Shown one piece after another: positions 8,999-18,753 of a DNA stretch of 64,000 nt. This stretch comes from Pseudomonadota bacterium (lineage in GTDB: Bacteria > Myxococcota > Myxococcia > Myxococcales > Myxococcaceae): NCBI GenBank assembly GCA_023426545.1, contig JAFAAN010000174.1, positions 1-64,000 of the forward strand, read 5' to 3'. The notes under the pieces were generated by a model. The model made no database searches and had not been told where the DNA came from. It was given only the letters and a program-made list of their open reading frames with translations. The position numbers and the translations under genes are program-made. How positions within the stretch are numbered: position 1 is the stretch's first letter; the number at the start of each line of letters is the position of its first letter.

Positions 8999-11022
8999 CA
9001 GTCGATCCTCCGGTAGGCGTCGGACGTCACCACGCGCTCGATGAGCGCCTTGAGGCGGTGGCCACTGCGGGCGAAGTCCTGGGCGAGCGGCGCCAGGTAC
9101 ATGCGCTGCTCCTCCGCCGTCATCGGGCGGCCGAGGAACTCGTTCCAGATGCGGCGCACCGTGCAGCGCTCGAGGTCACCGGACTGGAGCATCTTCCGCA
9201 CCAGCAGCGCGGGGCCGGCCTCGATGTTCTGCTCCTCGTCCGGCGTGCGGTACAGGTACGTCTTGAGCATGCCCAGGCTGCTGGCGCCGTCGCCGTCGTA
9301 CGCCTGCATGACGTACTGGCCGCACTCACCGCCGCAGTTGGTGTCGCCGTTGAGGGCGCAGTCACGGCACTTCGGGTCGAAGCGGGGGAACTCGTCGGGT
9401 GCCAGGAACTGCGCGGAGCGCTCGGCGTAGCGGCCCCAGTGCGCGCCCGTGGGCTCCATGGTGGCGTGGCAGTAGTTGCAGCCACAGCGCACCGCCAGGT
9501 TGTTCTCGCGGTTGCACGCGTCATCGGGCGCGGGCGACGAGGCCCCCGGCGGCGGCGCGAACGTCTTGCAGAGGAACGCCTCGTAGAATTGATTCACGCG
9601 GGCGCGCTGCGTGGGGAAGCGGTAGAGGTAGGACGGCGTGGTGAGCACGCCCGAGTGCCCCTCGGCGCGCGTGTACTCCACCCAGGTGTCCGCGTCGTTG
9701 TAGGCGACCCCCGGCACCACCCCCTGGGAGGTGGGGGCGGTGACGTTGAAGACGCCCACGCCCTGGCTGCCGCGGAAGTACGCGGAGAGGGTGCCGTTCA
9801 CGAACGAGCGGCGGGTGGTGAGGATGTTGAAGTACGGCTCGTCGCGCTGCACCACCGACTCGGCGATGCGCAGGGGCTCCTCGTTGAAGGCCGCCACGCG
9901 CTGGCTGTGCACGTCCTTGATGTCCTGCGCGGCGATGGCCGCTACCTCGCAACGGCGCATCCCCTCGCCGCAGCCGCAGCTCCGGTCGGACGAGAAGCGC
10001 GCCGTCTCGCAGGACGCCATCGTCCAGGGGTTGTGGTCGCGCTCCTGCGCGTCGATGGCGCACACCTTGACGCGCTCCGGAGACTTGTCCGTGGACCAGT
10101 ACGGCGCGGGCTTCATCACGAAGCCCTCGCGCAGGATGCAGCCGCGCTGCACCCCGTAGTTGCCCCGCAGCCCGCTGCGCAGCTCCAGGTCCAGCGTGCA
10201 GCGCCGCAGCTCCGTGAGCGCCGGCTTCGAATCCGGGTTCGGGTGCAGGAACGCGCGGACCCGGGTGCCGTCCATGTCCTCCACCGTCAGCTCGGACGTG
10301 GTGGCCTTGGCCGGGTCCGGCTTGCAGATGAAGGCGCTCGTGGTGCCCCCCGTGCCCCGCTCGTCGCAGAAGTAGAGGTACTTGTGCTGGGGGTGGCCGG
10401 TGTCCAGCAGGTCCGAGCACTTCGCCGTGCCCTCCTCCGTGGTGGGCTGGAGCGGCTGGCACGCGTAGTAGTTGGTGTCGTAGTCGTAGCTGACGGCCAG
10501 CGGGACGCCGTAGTCGTCGTAGCAGCGGGTGCGCGGATGCGCGGTGAGCGGCGCCGCGTGTGCATCCGGCTGCGGCGCGGTGAGGCACTGGTCCTGCGCG
10601 ATGTCGGAGTTGCACGCCGCGCCGTTCGCGCCGCGCAGCGTCGTCGCGGGGTTCCCGGCGATGCCATACGCGCTGGTGCCTCCGTTGCCGACCACCCGCG
10701 AGTTCTGGTTGTTGTTGAGGCTGCTGGAGAGGTTCGAACGCAGCAGCGACCGGTGATAGTCGCGGATGCGGGCGTTGAACTCCTCCTTCGTCATCATCGC
10801 GCGGATGTCATCCACGTCGATGGAGCCCTTGGCCTGGGCGGCCTGGTACTCCTCATAGGTGGGAGGGCGGCCGAGCAGGTCCAGCGACAGCTGCCTCAGA
10901 TGTCGTTCCAGGGGCACCTGGGTGACGACTGGTGAACAGACCGCCTCCTCGGCAGCAGAGGCTGGCAGGGCCAGCAGCAAGGCGGCGCTCGCCAGGCGGG
11001 CGAGATGTCGCACACGGAGCAC
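8998..11022 (-). CDS. Exported CxxCH protein, DUF1549/DUF1588-like
   Basis: 674-residue protein, first gene of the five-gene operon. GTG start at 11022 with CCGGAGG just upstream; Sec signal peptide with cleavage near ASA-AEE. Residues about 35-65 carry RHLRQLSLDLLGRPPTYEEY, the hallmark of DUF1549/DUF1592-type proteins from planctomycetes and myxobacteria. One heme c motif (CGCNYCHATMEPTGAHWGRY) lies at about residue 515, followed by further Cys pairs (CRDC, CGGEC). The C terminus ends with LGRPMTAEEQRMYLAPL and a helical domain like DUF1588/DUF1585 modules. The high Cys content of the central part (more than 20) predicts disulfides and periplasmic or surface location. The reaction is unknown; similar proteins are proposed to be part of carbohydrate or polymer degradation complexes. 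Confidence 0.75.
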   Translation of the reverse strand: MLRVRHLARLASAALLLALPASAAEEAVCSPVVTQVPLERHLRQLSLDLLGRPPTYEEYQAAQAKGSIDVDDIRAMMTKEEFNARIRDYHRSLLRSNLSSSLNNNQNSRVVGNGGTSAYGIAGNPATTLRGANGAACNSDIAQDQCLTAPQPDAHAAPLTAHPRTRCYDDYGVPLAVSYDYDTNYYACQPLQPTTEEGTAKCSDLLDTGHPQHKYLYFCDERGTGGTTSAFICKPDPAKATTSELTVEDMDGTRVRAFLHPNPDSKPALTELRRCTLDLELRSGLRGNYGVQRGCILREGFVMKPAPYWSTDKSPERVKVCAIDAQERDHNPWTMASCETARFSSDRSCGCGEGMRRCEVAAIAAQDIKDVHSQRVAAFNEEPLRIAESVVQRDEPYFNILTTRRSFVNGTLSAYFRGSQGVGVFNVTAPTSQGVVPGVAYNDADTWVEYTRAEGHSGVLTTPSYLYRFPTQRARVNQFYEAFLCKTFAPPPGASSPAPDDACNRENNLAVRCGCNYCHATMEPTGAHWGRYAERSAQFLAPDEFPRFDPKCRDCALNGDTNCGGECGQYVMQAYDGDGASSLGMLKTYLYRTPDEEQNIEAGPALLVRKMLQSGDLERCTVRRIWNEFLGRPMTAEEQRMYLAPLAQDFARSGHRLKALIERVVTSDAYRRID

Positions 11023-11191
11023 GGGGACCTCCGGATGGGGGGCGGGGAGACCGTTCTCAGTATGCAGGAATTACCGTTTCAACCTCCAGTGGCGGATAAT
11101 GAAACCTTTCCTCCCACATTCAGAACCCAGTCCTATCAACACTTTAGGAGGGGTTGCATCGAGTCCCGGCCCGGGGGAGATAGGACGCACC
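11023..11191. promoter_or_regulatory. Divergent control region, AT-richer than its flanks
   Basis: 169 bases between the five-gene exported-protein operon (minus) and the DUF420 gene (plus). Its middle (about 11060-11150) is visibly poorer in G+C than the flanking genes, as expected for promoters on both strands. No clear -35/-10 pair could be fixed by eye. GGGGGAGATAGG ahead of 11192 is the DUF420 ribosome binding site. Confidence 0.45.
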
Positions 11192-11755
11192 ATGTCGAAC
11201 GCCGCCCCTGCCGCGCTCCAGCCCCGGGTGTCTGACCGGGCCTTCTTCATCTTCACCGCCGTGGTCTCCACCGTGGCGCTGGCCTTCATCGGCTGGATTC
11301 TGCTGGTGCGCAGCGGGGGGCCGGTGGAGGGCGTGGACCTACGCTTCATGCCGGCGGTGAACGCCGGCCTCAACGCCACCGCCGCGGCGCTGCTCATTGG
11401 CGGGTGGGTGGCGGTGAAGCGGGGCGCGCGGCAGGTCCATCAGTACCTGATGGTCTCCGCGTTCACCGCGTCGGCGATCTTCCTGGTGGGCTACCTCGCC
11501 TACCACTTCATCCATGGCGACACGCGTTATGTCGGCGACTGGCGCGCGCTCTACCTGTGCATCCTGGCCAGCCACGTGCTGCTGTCCATCCCCGTGGTGC
11601 CCATGGCGCTGGTGGCCTTCTACTTCACGTGGCGCAAGGACTACGCCCGGCACCGGAAGGTGACGCGGTGGCTGGCGCCCATCTGGGTCTACGTGTCGGT
11701 GACGGGCGTCGTCGTGTACTTCATGCTGCGCGGCAGCGCTCCGGCCATTTCCTGA
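11192..11755 (+). CDS. DUF420 membrane protein
   Basis: 187-residue integral membrane protein with five predicted membrane segments (for example FIFTAVVSTVALAFIGWILL, AGLNATAAALLIGGWVAV, FTASAIFLVGYLAYHFI, LYLCILASHVLLSIPVVP, and VYVSVTGVVVYFML). The conserved features of DUF420 are present: a His after the second helix (RQVHQYLM), YHFIHGDTRY, and the His in ASHVLLS. DUF420 proteins (such as Bacillus YozB/CtaM) are linked to maturation of heme-copper oxidases; in myxobacteria that role is inferred. Start ATG 11192 follows GGGGGAGATAGG. It is divergent from the exported-heme-protein operon and stands alone, ending 26 bases before a convergent gene. Confidence 0.85.
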   Translation: MSNAAPAALQPRVSDRAFFIFTAVVSTVALAFIGWILLVRSGGPVEGVDLRFMPAVNAGLNATAAALLIGGWVAVKRGARQVHQYLMVSAFTASAIFLVGYLAYHFIHGDTRYVGDWRALYLCILASHVLLSIPVVPMALVAFYFTWRKDYARHRKVTRWLAPIWVYVSVTGVVVYFMLRGSAPAIS

Positions 11756-11780
11756 CGCCCGCCACCGGGGCGGCAGGGCG

Positions 11781-14342
11781 TTACTGGCAGAAGCCGGTGG
11801 GCAGGCACGTCCGGCCCTGCCCGCACTCCAGGCCCGAGGTCCAGCAGTTCGGCTGGCAGGCCCCCGAGCCCGTGCCGTCGCTGTAGCAGACATAGTCCGG
11901 GCGGCAGTCCCCCTGCCCCGTCCCGACCTCCCGCGCGCAGGTGGCCAGACACGCCTTCGCGCCCGTGGACGAATCGACGATGTAGCAGCGCGAGCCCGCG
12001 GGACACGCCGACCGGGTGCAGTCCATCGAGCAGTAGCCGCCGGGATACTCCGTCACGCAGACGCCGTCCGGGCAGTCCGCGTCCGAGCCGCAGGCGCTGC
12101 CCACCACCAGCGCCGGGTCGTCATCGATGGGCGCCAGCGGAATCAGGTCGAAGTCCACGCCTGACAAGGTGACGCCGGCTCGCACCTCCAGGGGCTCGAA
12201 GGCGTCCACGTTCCGCCAGTAGCCGGTGCGCTCGCCGTCCTCGAAGAAGTTCCCATCCTGGTCATCATCGATGGTGGCCAGCGCGAAGTACGTCCGGGGC
12301 ACCAGGTTGATGCTGTACGCGTAGTCATCCGCGGCGCGAGCCACGGCAATGGCCTCCTCCGAGGCCCGCCACTCGCCTGTCGCGTCCTGCCACACGAAGG
12401 CGACCACCGCGTCCTGGTCGCTGGAGGCGCCCACCACGCCAATCTTCACCGCCACCGTGGCCGAGCCCGCCGTCCCCGAGCCTGTCAGGCTCAGCGTCAC
12501 CACCGTGTCCCCCGCCGGCAGGCCGGAGGCATCCACCGCCACGCTCAGCGAGGCCGAGCTGAAGGCGGGGACGCGCACCGTGTTGCCCTGGGGGAACGAC
12601 ACCGCCGAGGCGTTGGGCCCTCTGACACTGGCCGTCACCGTCAGGTCGCCGCCGCGGTTGCCGCCCACGTTGCTGACGATGAGCTGCTGCGTCCCGCTGC
12701 CGCGGAAGAACAGCGTGGGCGTCGTCACGTTGAGCTGCGGGTCCAGCGCGCCCGGGTCCACGTTGGCGATTCGGGCCAGCGCGGCCCGCGCGTTGACGAG
12801 CCCCGCGCCGCAGCCCTCCGGGCACTGCGCGCGGGTGAGCGGCGTGGCGGTGGCCTTCAGCGTGCTTTCCGCCACCGCGGCCGTCAGGCCCGGCTGCACC
12901 GCCGCCATCAGCGCCACCACGCCGGCGACGTGGGGCGCGGCCATGCTGGTGCCCTGTGAGAAGGCATAGGCCGGATTCCCACTCTCATCCAGCACCGTGG
13001 ACAGCACGCCGTCCGGATAGCCGTCGCCGTTCAGGTCCTCGCGCATCTCTCCGCCGGAGGCCACCACGTCCACGTCCGCGCCGAAGTTGGAGAAGCTGCT
13101 GCGCTGGCCCGCCAGGCTGGTGGAGCCCACGCAGATGACGTTCTGCTGGTTGCACGGCGTGCTGTTGCGGGCGTCCACGTCCTCGTTGCCCGCCGCGACG
13201 ACGACGATGGCACCGCGGCGCACGGCCCCGTCAATGGCGTCCTGATAGAGCGCCTGCGGCGGCGCGCTCCCGCCCAGGCTCATGTTCACCACCTTCGCGG
13301 GGTAGGGGTTGGCCGGCACGCCTGGCACCGTGCCGCCCGTGGCCCAGGTGATGGCCGCGGCGATGTCGAAGCTGGAGCCCCCCTTCCGGCCCAGCACCCG
13401 CACCGGCAGCAGCTTGGCGTTCCAAGCCACGCCCGCGACGCCCACCAGGTTGTTCGTGTCGGCGGAAATGGTGCCCGCGACGTGCGAGCCGTGCCATGAC
13501 GAGCCGCCGCTGGGCGTGTCGCTCCCCTCGTCGCGCGGGTCGCTGTCCCGGCCGTCGCCGTCCCCGGCGTTCTCCGGGTCTGAAATCATGTCGTAGCCCG
13601 GCAGCACGTTCGCGTTCAGGTCCGGGTGGGAGACGATGCCGCTGTCGATGACCGCCACCACCACGCTCGACGCGTCCTGCATCAGGTCCCAGGCGGCCGG
13701 CAGGTTGAGCGTGGGGTAGTGCCACTGGAGGCTGTAGCCCCGGTCGTTCGGCACGGCCATGCCGTACATCCGCTCGTTGCGGGCCGCGTACCGCACGCCG
13801 GGCACCTGCGCGAGCTGCGCCGCCCACTCCTGCGTCTTCGCGGCCGTCGTCGCCTTGCCGTCCAGGGCCTCGTAGCCCACCAGGTGCACGTACTCGCTGG
13901 CGTAGCCCTTGTGGACCGCGCGGAAGCCGGGACGCTTCGCCAGCGCCAGCACGCGCTCGGGCGACAGGCCCGCTTCGTCGAAGCGGAGGATGACATCGCC
14001 GGGAATCGTGGGGTCCTCCCGGGACACACGCTCCCGAGGCGCGGCGCCCAGCTCCGACGGGACGATGGCGAGCCCCTCCGGTTTCGCGCCCGACCGCTCC
14101 CGCCGCACGCGGCCGGCATGGAGCTCACGCAGCGTCTGCTTCAGCTTCGCCAGCTCGTCGGCGCGAAACGGCGAGCGCTCCACCCGGGCGGCGCTGTCGT
14201 CCATGGACCGCTCGCTGCTCCGGAAGGGCGTCAGCACGCCCCGGACGCGCCCCATCGATGGCGGCGGCTCCCGCGGCTCCTCCCCGCCCGAGCAGGAGGT
14301 GGCGGTGAGCAGCAACAGTCCCATGAGCAACAGACGGCGCAT
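11781..14342 (-). CDS. Subtilisin-like (S8) serine protease lipoprotein
   Basis: 853 residues. Start ATG 14342 opens a lipoprotein signal (lipobox ATSC, Cys 17); the longer in-frame extension has no signal. A pro-region (20-200) precedes the S8 catalytic domain with Asp233 (VAVIDSGI), His284 (WHGSHVAG), oxyanion Asn386 (AAGNED) and Ser466 (GTSMAAPH), all intact. A Ca2+-binding type loop DLNGDGYPDG (437-446) sits inside the catalytic domain. After it come a beta-sandwich region (about 520-640) and a C-terminal Cys-rich EGF-like tail with regularly spaced Cys (CGSDADCPDGVC, CSMDCTRSACPAGSRC, CGQGRTC). It is an outer-membrane-anchored secreted protease, probably used in predation or surface protein turnover. 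It is a single gene, convergent with the DUF420 gene. Confidence 0.9.
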   Translation of the reverse strand: MRRLLLMGLLLLTATSCSGGEEPREPPPSMGRVRGVLTPFRSSERSMDDSAARVERSPFRADELAKLKQTLRELHAGRVRRERSGAKPEGLAIVPSELGAAPRERVSREDPTIPGDVILRFDEAGLSPERVLALAKRPGFRAVHKGYASEYVHLVGYEALDGKATTAAKTQEWAAQLAQVPGVRYAARNERMYGMAVPNDRGYSLQWHYPTLNLPAAWDLMQDASSVVVAVIDSGIVSHPDLNANVLPGYDMISDPENAGDGDGRDSDPRDEGSDTPSGGSSWHGSHVAGTISADTNNLVGVAGVAWNAKLLPVRVLGRKGGSSFDIAAAITWATGGTVPGVPANPYPAKVVNMSLGGSAPPQALYQDAIDGAVRRGAIVVVAAGNEDVDARNSTPCNQQNVICVGSTSLAGQRSSFSNFGADVDVVASGGEMREDLNGDGYPDGVLSTVLDESGNPAYAFSQGTSMAAPHVAGVVALMAAVQPGLTAAVAESTLKATATPLTRAQCPEGCGAGLVNARAALARIANVDPGALDPQLNVTTPTLFFRGSGTQQLIVSNVGGNRGGDLTVTASVRGPNASAVSFPQGNTVRVPAFSSASLSVAVDASGLPAGDTVVTLSLTGSGTAGSATVAVKIGVVGASSDQDAVVAFVWQDATGEWRASEEAIAVARAADDYAYSINLVPRTYFALATIDDDQDGNFFEDGERTGYWRNVDAFEPLEVRAGVTLSGVDFDLIPLAPIDDDPALVVGSACGSDADCPDGVCVTEYPGGYCSMDCTRSACPAGSRCYIVDSSTGAKACLATCAREVGTGQGDCRPDYVCYSDGTGSGACQPNCWTSGLECGQGRTCLPTGFCQ

Positions 14343-14409
14343 CCGGACGACCCCTCGAACTGGACAAAGGGAGGGGACCCTAGCATCGCCGCGCGGACGC
14401 CCCCGAGGC

Positions 14410-17400
14410 TCAGCTCGCCACGGCCTCGCCGCCGCCGTCTTCCGTGTCCTCTCCAACGCTGCCGTCTTCCGATTCGTCCAGTGCGCCGACATCTCGGGGC
14501 ACGCCGTCCACGTACGTGACGACATTGCCCGGCATCGCCGGCACGCGAGGCCCCGGCGTCACCACGCCCGTGAGGTTGAGCGGGTCCACGCCGGACAGCT
14601 GCACCCGCACGCCCGATGGCGGCTGGCGGCGCACGGAGCGCGCCATGTCCACCGCCTCCGGCAGCGCGAACTGCTCGCCCACGAAGCCCGCGACGAAGCG
14701 GCCACCGCGCACCTCGCCGCGCGCCTCCATGCGGCGGTACACGAAAAGCAGCTCACGCCACGTGGGCGCCAGCGCCTCGCGCATCACCAGGTCCCTCCAG
14801 ACGATGCCATAGCGCTGGAGGAAGAGCCGGGCCAGCGAGTCCAGCACCTCGTCCGCGGACTTCGGCTCGGCCGGCGCCAGCAGGCTCCAGCGCCCCGGGC
14901 CGCCTCGCTGGAGCAGCTTCTGCCGCTTGCGGTGCGCCGGGCTCTGGAGCACGCGCAGGTTCTGCACCGCGTCCGCCGTCACCAGGCCGCGCGCCACCAG
15001 CTCCCACAGCGCGTCCTCGACTTCGGCGGGCAGCCGGCGCGCCCGCGCCACCAGGTCCTGGAAGAAGCAGGCGCCGCGCCGCTCCAGCACCGCCACCACG
15101 TCCCGGGCCGCCACGCTCAGGTCCGGCGGCGTCCACACGTCCCCGTCTGCCAGCACCGCGTGGGGCCGCGCCGCGGTGAGCATCCACTCCAGGTCCTCGC
15201 GCAAGGCGAAGGTCAGCGGCGCGTTGCGCGTGGGCGACGCCCGCGAGCGCGAGGGGGCGGGCTCCGGCGGCGTCACCGGCGCGCCCCGCCGAGGCCCCGG
15301 CGCGGGCCTGGCCTCCTTCATCGTCAGCCGGCCCCAGGCCACCTCGCCCGCGTAGCAGGCCCGCTCCAGCAGGTCCGGCGTGTACCCCCGCATGCGCGCG
15401 GGCAGGAGGAAGCGCTCCCACGCAGAGGCCGGCGCCTCGTAGCCCTGCAACAGCCGAACGGCCTTGAGCAGGCCGGTGGTTCCGCGCAGCGCGTCCAGCT
15501 CCTCCAGGTGGTGCCATCGGAAGAGGAAGCGCATGAAGTCCTGCGCGCTCAGCGGCTCGATTTCCTTGCGCAGCCGCCCCACCGTCAGGCGGTGGATGCG
15601 CTGGAGCAGGCGCCGGTCACACCACTCCAGCGGCGGGCCCTCCCCCGCCGCGAGCGGCGCCTCCAGCGGGCGGAAGCGGCCCCGCAGCACGTTGCCCTGG
15701 GACTCCAGTTGGTGCAGGGCCGCGTTGACGGAGTCCTCGTCCAGCACGACGAGCCGGGCCAGCTCCGCCAGCGTGGTGGGCCCCAGCATCTCCATGTGTC
15801 CACGCACCACCTGGAGCACGGCGGCGTCCCGCTCCACGGCCCGGTCATGCGCCAGCACGGGCAGCGGCGGCTGCATGGGCGCGTCCGGGAACAGCACCCG
15901 CAGCGCGCTGCCCCGCTCCGCCGACACCAGGAAGCGGCCCGCGGGCAGGTCCATCCACGCCACCCGGCCCTGCTCGAACAAGGGCGTCGCCAGGCCGCGC
16001 GGGACCTCCGCGGCGGGCAGGAGGACCAGCTGCAACAGCGCGTCGTGCAGCTCGTCCTCGTCGCGCATCGGCGGCGCGGCGTCCGCCACCACCGTGGCGA
16101 TGGCGGCGGCGTCCAGCGCGCCGAAGGCCGTCACGTCCTCCACCGGCATGGCGCGGCGCAGGGCCACGTTGCGTACGCGGCGCTCCTCGGCCGGCGCGTC
16201 GTCCAGGAAGGTGTAGGGCTGGCTGTGAATCATCGCGTGCGCGAAGAGGCTGGGCTCTGGCACGTCGCGCGCCAGCAGGCGGATGCGGCCCTCCCGCATG
16301 GCGCGCAGCACCTCGCGCAGTCCCTCCACGTCCATGGCCTCGCGCAGGCAGTCGTCCATGGTCTGCTTCACCAGCGGGTGGTCCGGCAGCTCCAGGTCGG
16401 CGCCGCCGTGGTTGTCCTGGCAGCCCACCTGCTCCGGGAACACCGCCGCCAGCAGGTCCTCGCTGCGGGCGCGCTGGAGGTTGGGCGCCACGCGCTTGCC
16501 GCCCATCATCCGGTTGAGCGCGAGCGCCCGCGTGGCCACCCACCGGAAGCGCGTGCCGAAGATTGGCGCCTGGAGCACCGCCTGCACCAGCACCTCCTCC
16601 ACGTGGTCGGGGTGGAGGAAGTCGAAGATCTCCGCCAGGGGAAAGGAGTGCTGCTCGCCCAGCGACAGGAGGATACCGTCCTCCGTCGCCGCCGCCTGGA
16701 GCTCGAAGTCGAACGAGCGGCAGAAGCGCTTGCGCAGCGCCAGACCCCACGCGCGGTTGATGCGGCTGCCGAAGGGCGCGTGGATGATGAGCTGCATCCC
16801 CCCCGCCTCATCGAAGAAGCGCTCGGCCACCACCGTGGTGTGGCTGGGCACCGCGTCGAGCATCTTCTGTCCCGCGCGCAGGTAACCCAACAGCGCGTCC
16901 ACCGCGGGCGGCGGCACGCGCAGCTCCTTCTGGAGGAACGCCGGGGCGTCCTCGCGCGCCAGCAGCTCCTCGCGCAGCCGGCCCACCTGGAGCGACAGCT
17001 CGTCCGTGCGGCCCGGGGCCTCGCCGCGCCAGAAGGGCACGTTGGGCGGCGCGCCGCGCGCGTCCTCCACCTGCACCGTGCTGCCGGACACCCGCTGGAT
17101 GCGCCACGCGGTGCTGCCCAAGAGGAAGATGTCCCCCGGCGAGGACTCCACCGCGAAGTCCTCGTCGAGCGTGCCCACCACCTTGCCCTCCGGCTCGGCG
17201 GTGACATTGAACGTGAAGGTGTCGGGGATGGCGCCGCCGTTGGTGAGCGCGGTGATGCGCACGCCGCGCCGGCCCTTCAGGCGCTGGTTCACCCGGTCCC
17301 GGTGGAGGTGGATGCCCGCGCGGCCCCTGCGCGCCGCCACGCCCTCCGACAGCAGCTCCAGCACCGACTGGTACTCCTCCCAGGTGAGGTTCCGGTACGG

Positions 17401-18753
17401 GTAGGCGCGCTGGAAGAGGCTGAAGAGCGCGCGCTCGTCCCACTCCTCGCAAGCGCACGCGGCGACAATCTGCTGCGCCAGCACGTCCAGCGGCTTCTCC
17501 GGAATCCGCACCGCGTCCAGGTCGCCCTCGCGCACGGCGTTGAGGAGCGCGGCGCACTCCACCAGCTCGTCGCGCGTCATCGCGAAGAGGATGCCCTTGG
17601 AGATGCCGGCCTTGTGGTGGCCCGCGCGGCCCACGCGCTGGAGCAGCACGGAGATGGCGCGCGTGGTGCCCAGTTGCACGACGAGGTCCACGTTGCCCAC
17701 GTCGATGCCCAGCTCCAGCGACGCGGTGGCCACCATGGCCCGCAGCTGGCCGGACTTCAGCTTCTCCTCGGCGGCCAGGCGAATCTCACGCGCCATGCTG
17801 CCGTGGTGCGCCGCCACGGTGCCCTCGCCCAAGCGCTCCCCTAGATCGTGCGCCACGCGCTCGGCCATCTTCCGCGTGTTGACGAAGACGAGCGTGGTCC
17901 GGTGCGTCCCCGTCAGCTCCACCAGCCTGTCGTAGACCTGCCCCCACATCTCATGGCTGGCCAGCGAGGACAGCTCGGCGTCCGGAATCTCCAGCGTCAA
18001 ATCCCACGGGCGCAGGTGGCCCACCTCTACCCGCTTGCACGCCTGGTGGGCGGCGCCGGTGAGGAACGCGGAGATGGCGTCCAGCGGCTTCTGCGTCGCA
18101 GACAGGCCGATGAGCTGGGGCCGCACGTCCGTGAGCGCCTTGAGCCGCTCCAGGGACAGCGCGAAGTGGCTGCCCCGCTTGTCCCGCGCCAGGGCGTGGA
18201 TTTCGTCCACGATGACGGTGCGCACCGCGCGCAGCGTGGCCCGCGCCTTCTCCGCCGTTAGGTAGAGATAGAAGGACTCCGGCGTGGTGATGAGGATGTG
18301 CGGCGGGCGGCGCACCATCTGCGCGCGCTCGGAGGCCGGCGTGTCCCCGCTGCGCACCTGGACGCGCAGCTCCCCCGGCTGGTAGCCCTCCGAGCGGGCG
18401 CGCGCGAGCAGCTCCTCCAACGGCTGGAGCAAATTCTTCTGCACGTCGTTGCCCAGCGCCTTGAGCGGCGACACGTAGAGCACCTGCGTGCAGTCCGGCA
18501 GGGTGCCCTCCAGCGCCAGCCGGAAGAGCGAGTCCAGCGCGGCGAGGAACGCCGTCAGCGTCTTGCCGCTGCCCGTGGGCGCGGCGATGAGCACGTCATG
18601 GCCCGCCTGGATGAGCGGCCAGCCCTCCACCTGGGGACGGCTCGGTTCGCCCAGGCGCTCCGCGAACCAGCGGCGCACCACTGGATGGAACGGCGCCAGC
18701 GCCGGGTGCGCCGCGTGCTCCGCGGCGAAGTCGAGGCTGATTTGCGGAGCCAT
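14410..18753 (-). CDS. lhr: Lhr-type large DEAD/H helicase
   Basis: 1447 residues, full length for Lhr. Start ATG 18753 has GGAGG nine bases upstream and follows no better in-frame start. Walker A APTGSGKT (58-65), DEAH-box variant VDEIH, motif III GLSATQ, and motif VI QRVGRAGHHKAG are present, followed by the Lhr winged-helix/beta-barrel core and the long C-terminal extension typical of bacterial Lhr. Lhr is an ATP-dependent 3'-5' DNA/RNA-hybrid-unwinding helicase linked to DNA repair. The last 30 residues are highly acidic (DESEDGSVGEDTEDGG). It is transcribed away from the repeat-rich region at 18895-18957, and its stop lies 67 bases from the protease start. Confidence 0.93.
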   Translation of the reverse strand: MAPQISLDFAAEHAAHPALAPFHPVVRRWFAERLGEPSRPQVEGWPLIQAGHDVLIAAPTGSGKTLTAFLAALDSLFRLALEGTLPDCTQVLYVSPLKALGNDVQKNLLQPLEELLARARSEGYQPGELRVQVRSGDTPASERAQMVRRPPHILITTPESFYLYLTAEKARATLRAVRTVIVDEIHALARDKRGSHFALSLERLKALTDVRPQLIGLSATQKPLDAISAFLTGAAHQACKRVEVGHLRPWDLTLEIPDAELSSLASHEMWGQVYDRLVELTGTHRTTLVFVNTRKMAERVAHDLGERLGEGTVAAHHGSMAREIRLAAEEKLKSGQLRAMVATASLELGIDVGNVDLVVQLGTTRAISVLLQRVGRAGHHKAGISKGILFAMTRDELVECAALLNAVREGDLDAVRIPEKPLDVLAQQIVAACACEEWDERALFSLFQRAYPYRNLTWEEYQSVLELLSEGVAARRGRAGIHLHRDRVNQRLKGRRGVRITALTNGGAIPDTFTFNVTAEPEGKVVGTLDEDFAVESSPGDIFLLGSTAWRIQRVSGSTVQVEDARGAPPNVPFWRGEAPGRTDELSLQVGRLREELLAREDAPAFLQKELRVPPPAVDALLGYLRAGQKMLDAVPSHTTVVAERFFDEAGGMQLIIHAPFGSRINRAWGLALRKRFCRSFDFELQAAATEDGILLSLGEQHSFPLAEIFDFLHPDHVEEVLVQAVLQAPIFGTRFRWVATRALALNRMMGGKRVAPNLQRARSEDLLAAVFPEQVGCQDNHGGADLELPDHPLVKQTMDDCLREAMDVEGLREVLRAMREGRIRLLARDVPEPSLFAHAMIHSQPYTFLDDAPAEERRVRNVALRRAMPVEDVTAFGALDAAAIATVVADAAPPMRDEDELHDALLQLVLLPAAEVPRGLATPLFEQGRVAWMDLPAGRFLVSAERGSALRVLFPDAPMQPPLPVLAHDRAVERDAAVLQVVRGHMEMLGPTTLAELARLVVLDEDSVNAALHQLESQGNVLRGRFRPLEAPLAAGEGPPLEWCDRRLLQRIHRLTVGRLRKEIEPLSAQDFMRFLFRWHHLEELDALRGTTGLLKAVRLLQGYEAPASAWERFLLPARMRGYTPDLLERACYAGEVAWGRLTMKEARPAPGPRRGAPVTPPEPAPSRSRASPTRNAPLTFALREDLEWMLTAARPHAVLADGDVWTPPDLSVAARDVVAVLERRGACFFQDLVARARRLPAEVEDALWELVARGLVTADAVQNLRVLQSPAHRKRQKLLQRGGPGRWSLLAPAEPKSADEVLDSLARLFLQRYGIVWRDLVMREALAPTWRELLFVYRRMEARGEVRGGRFVAGFVGEQFALPEAVDMARSVRRQPPSGVRVQLSGVDPLNLTGVVTPGPRVPAMPGNVVTYVDGVPRDVGALDESEDGSVGEDTEDGGGEAVAS

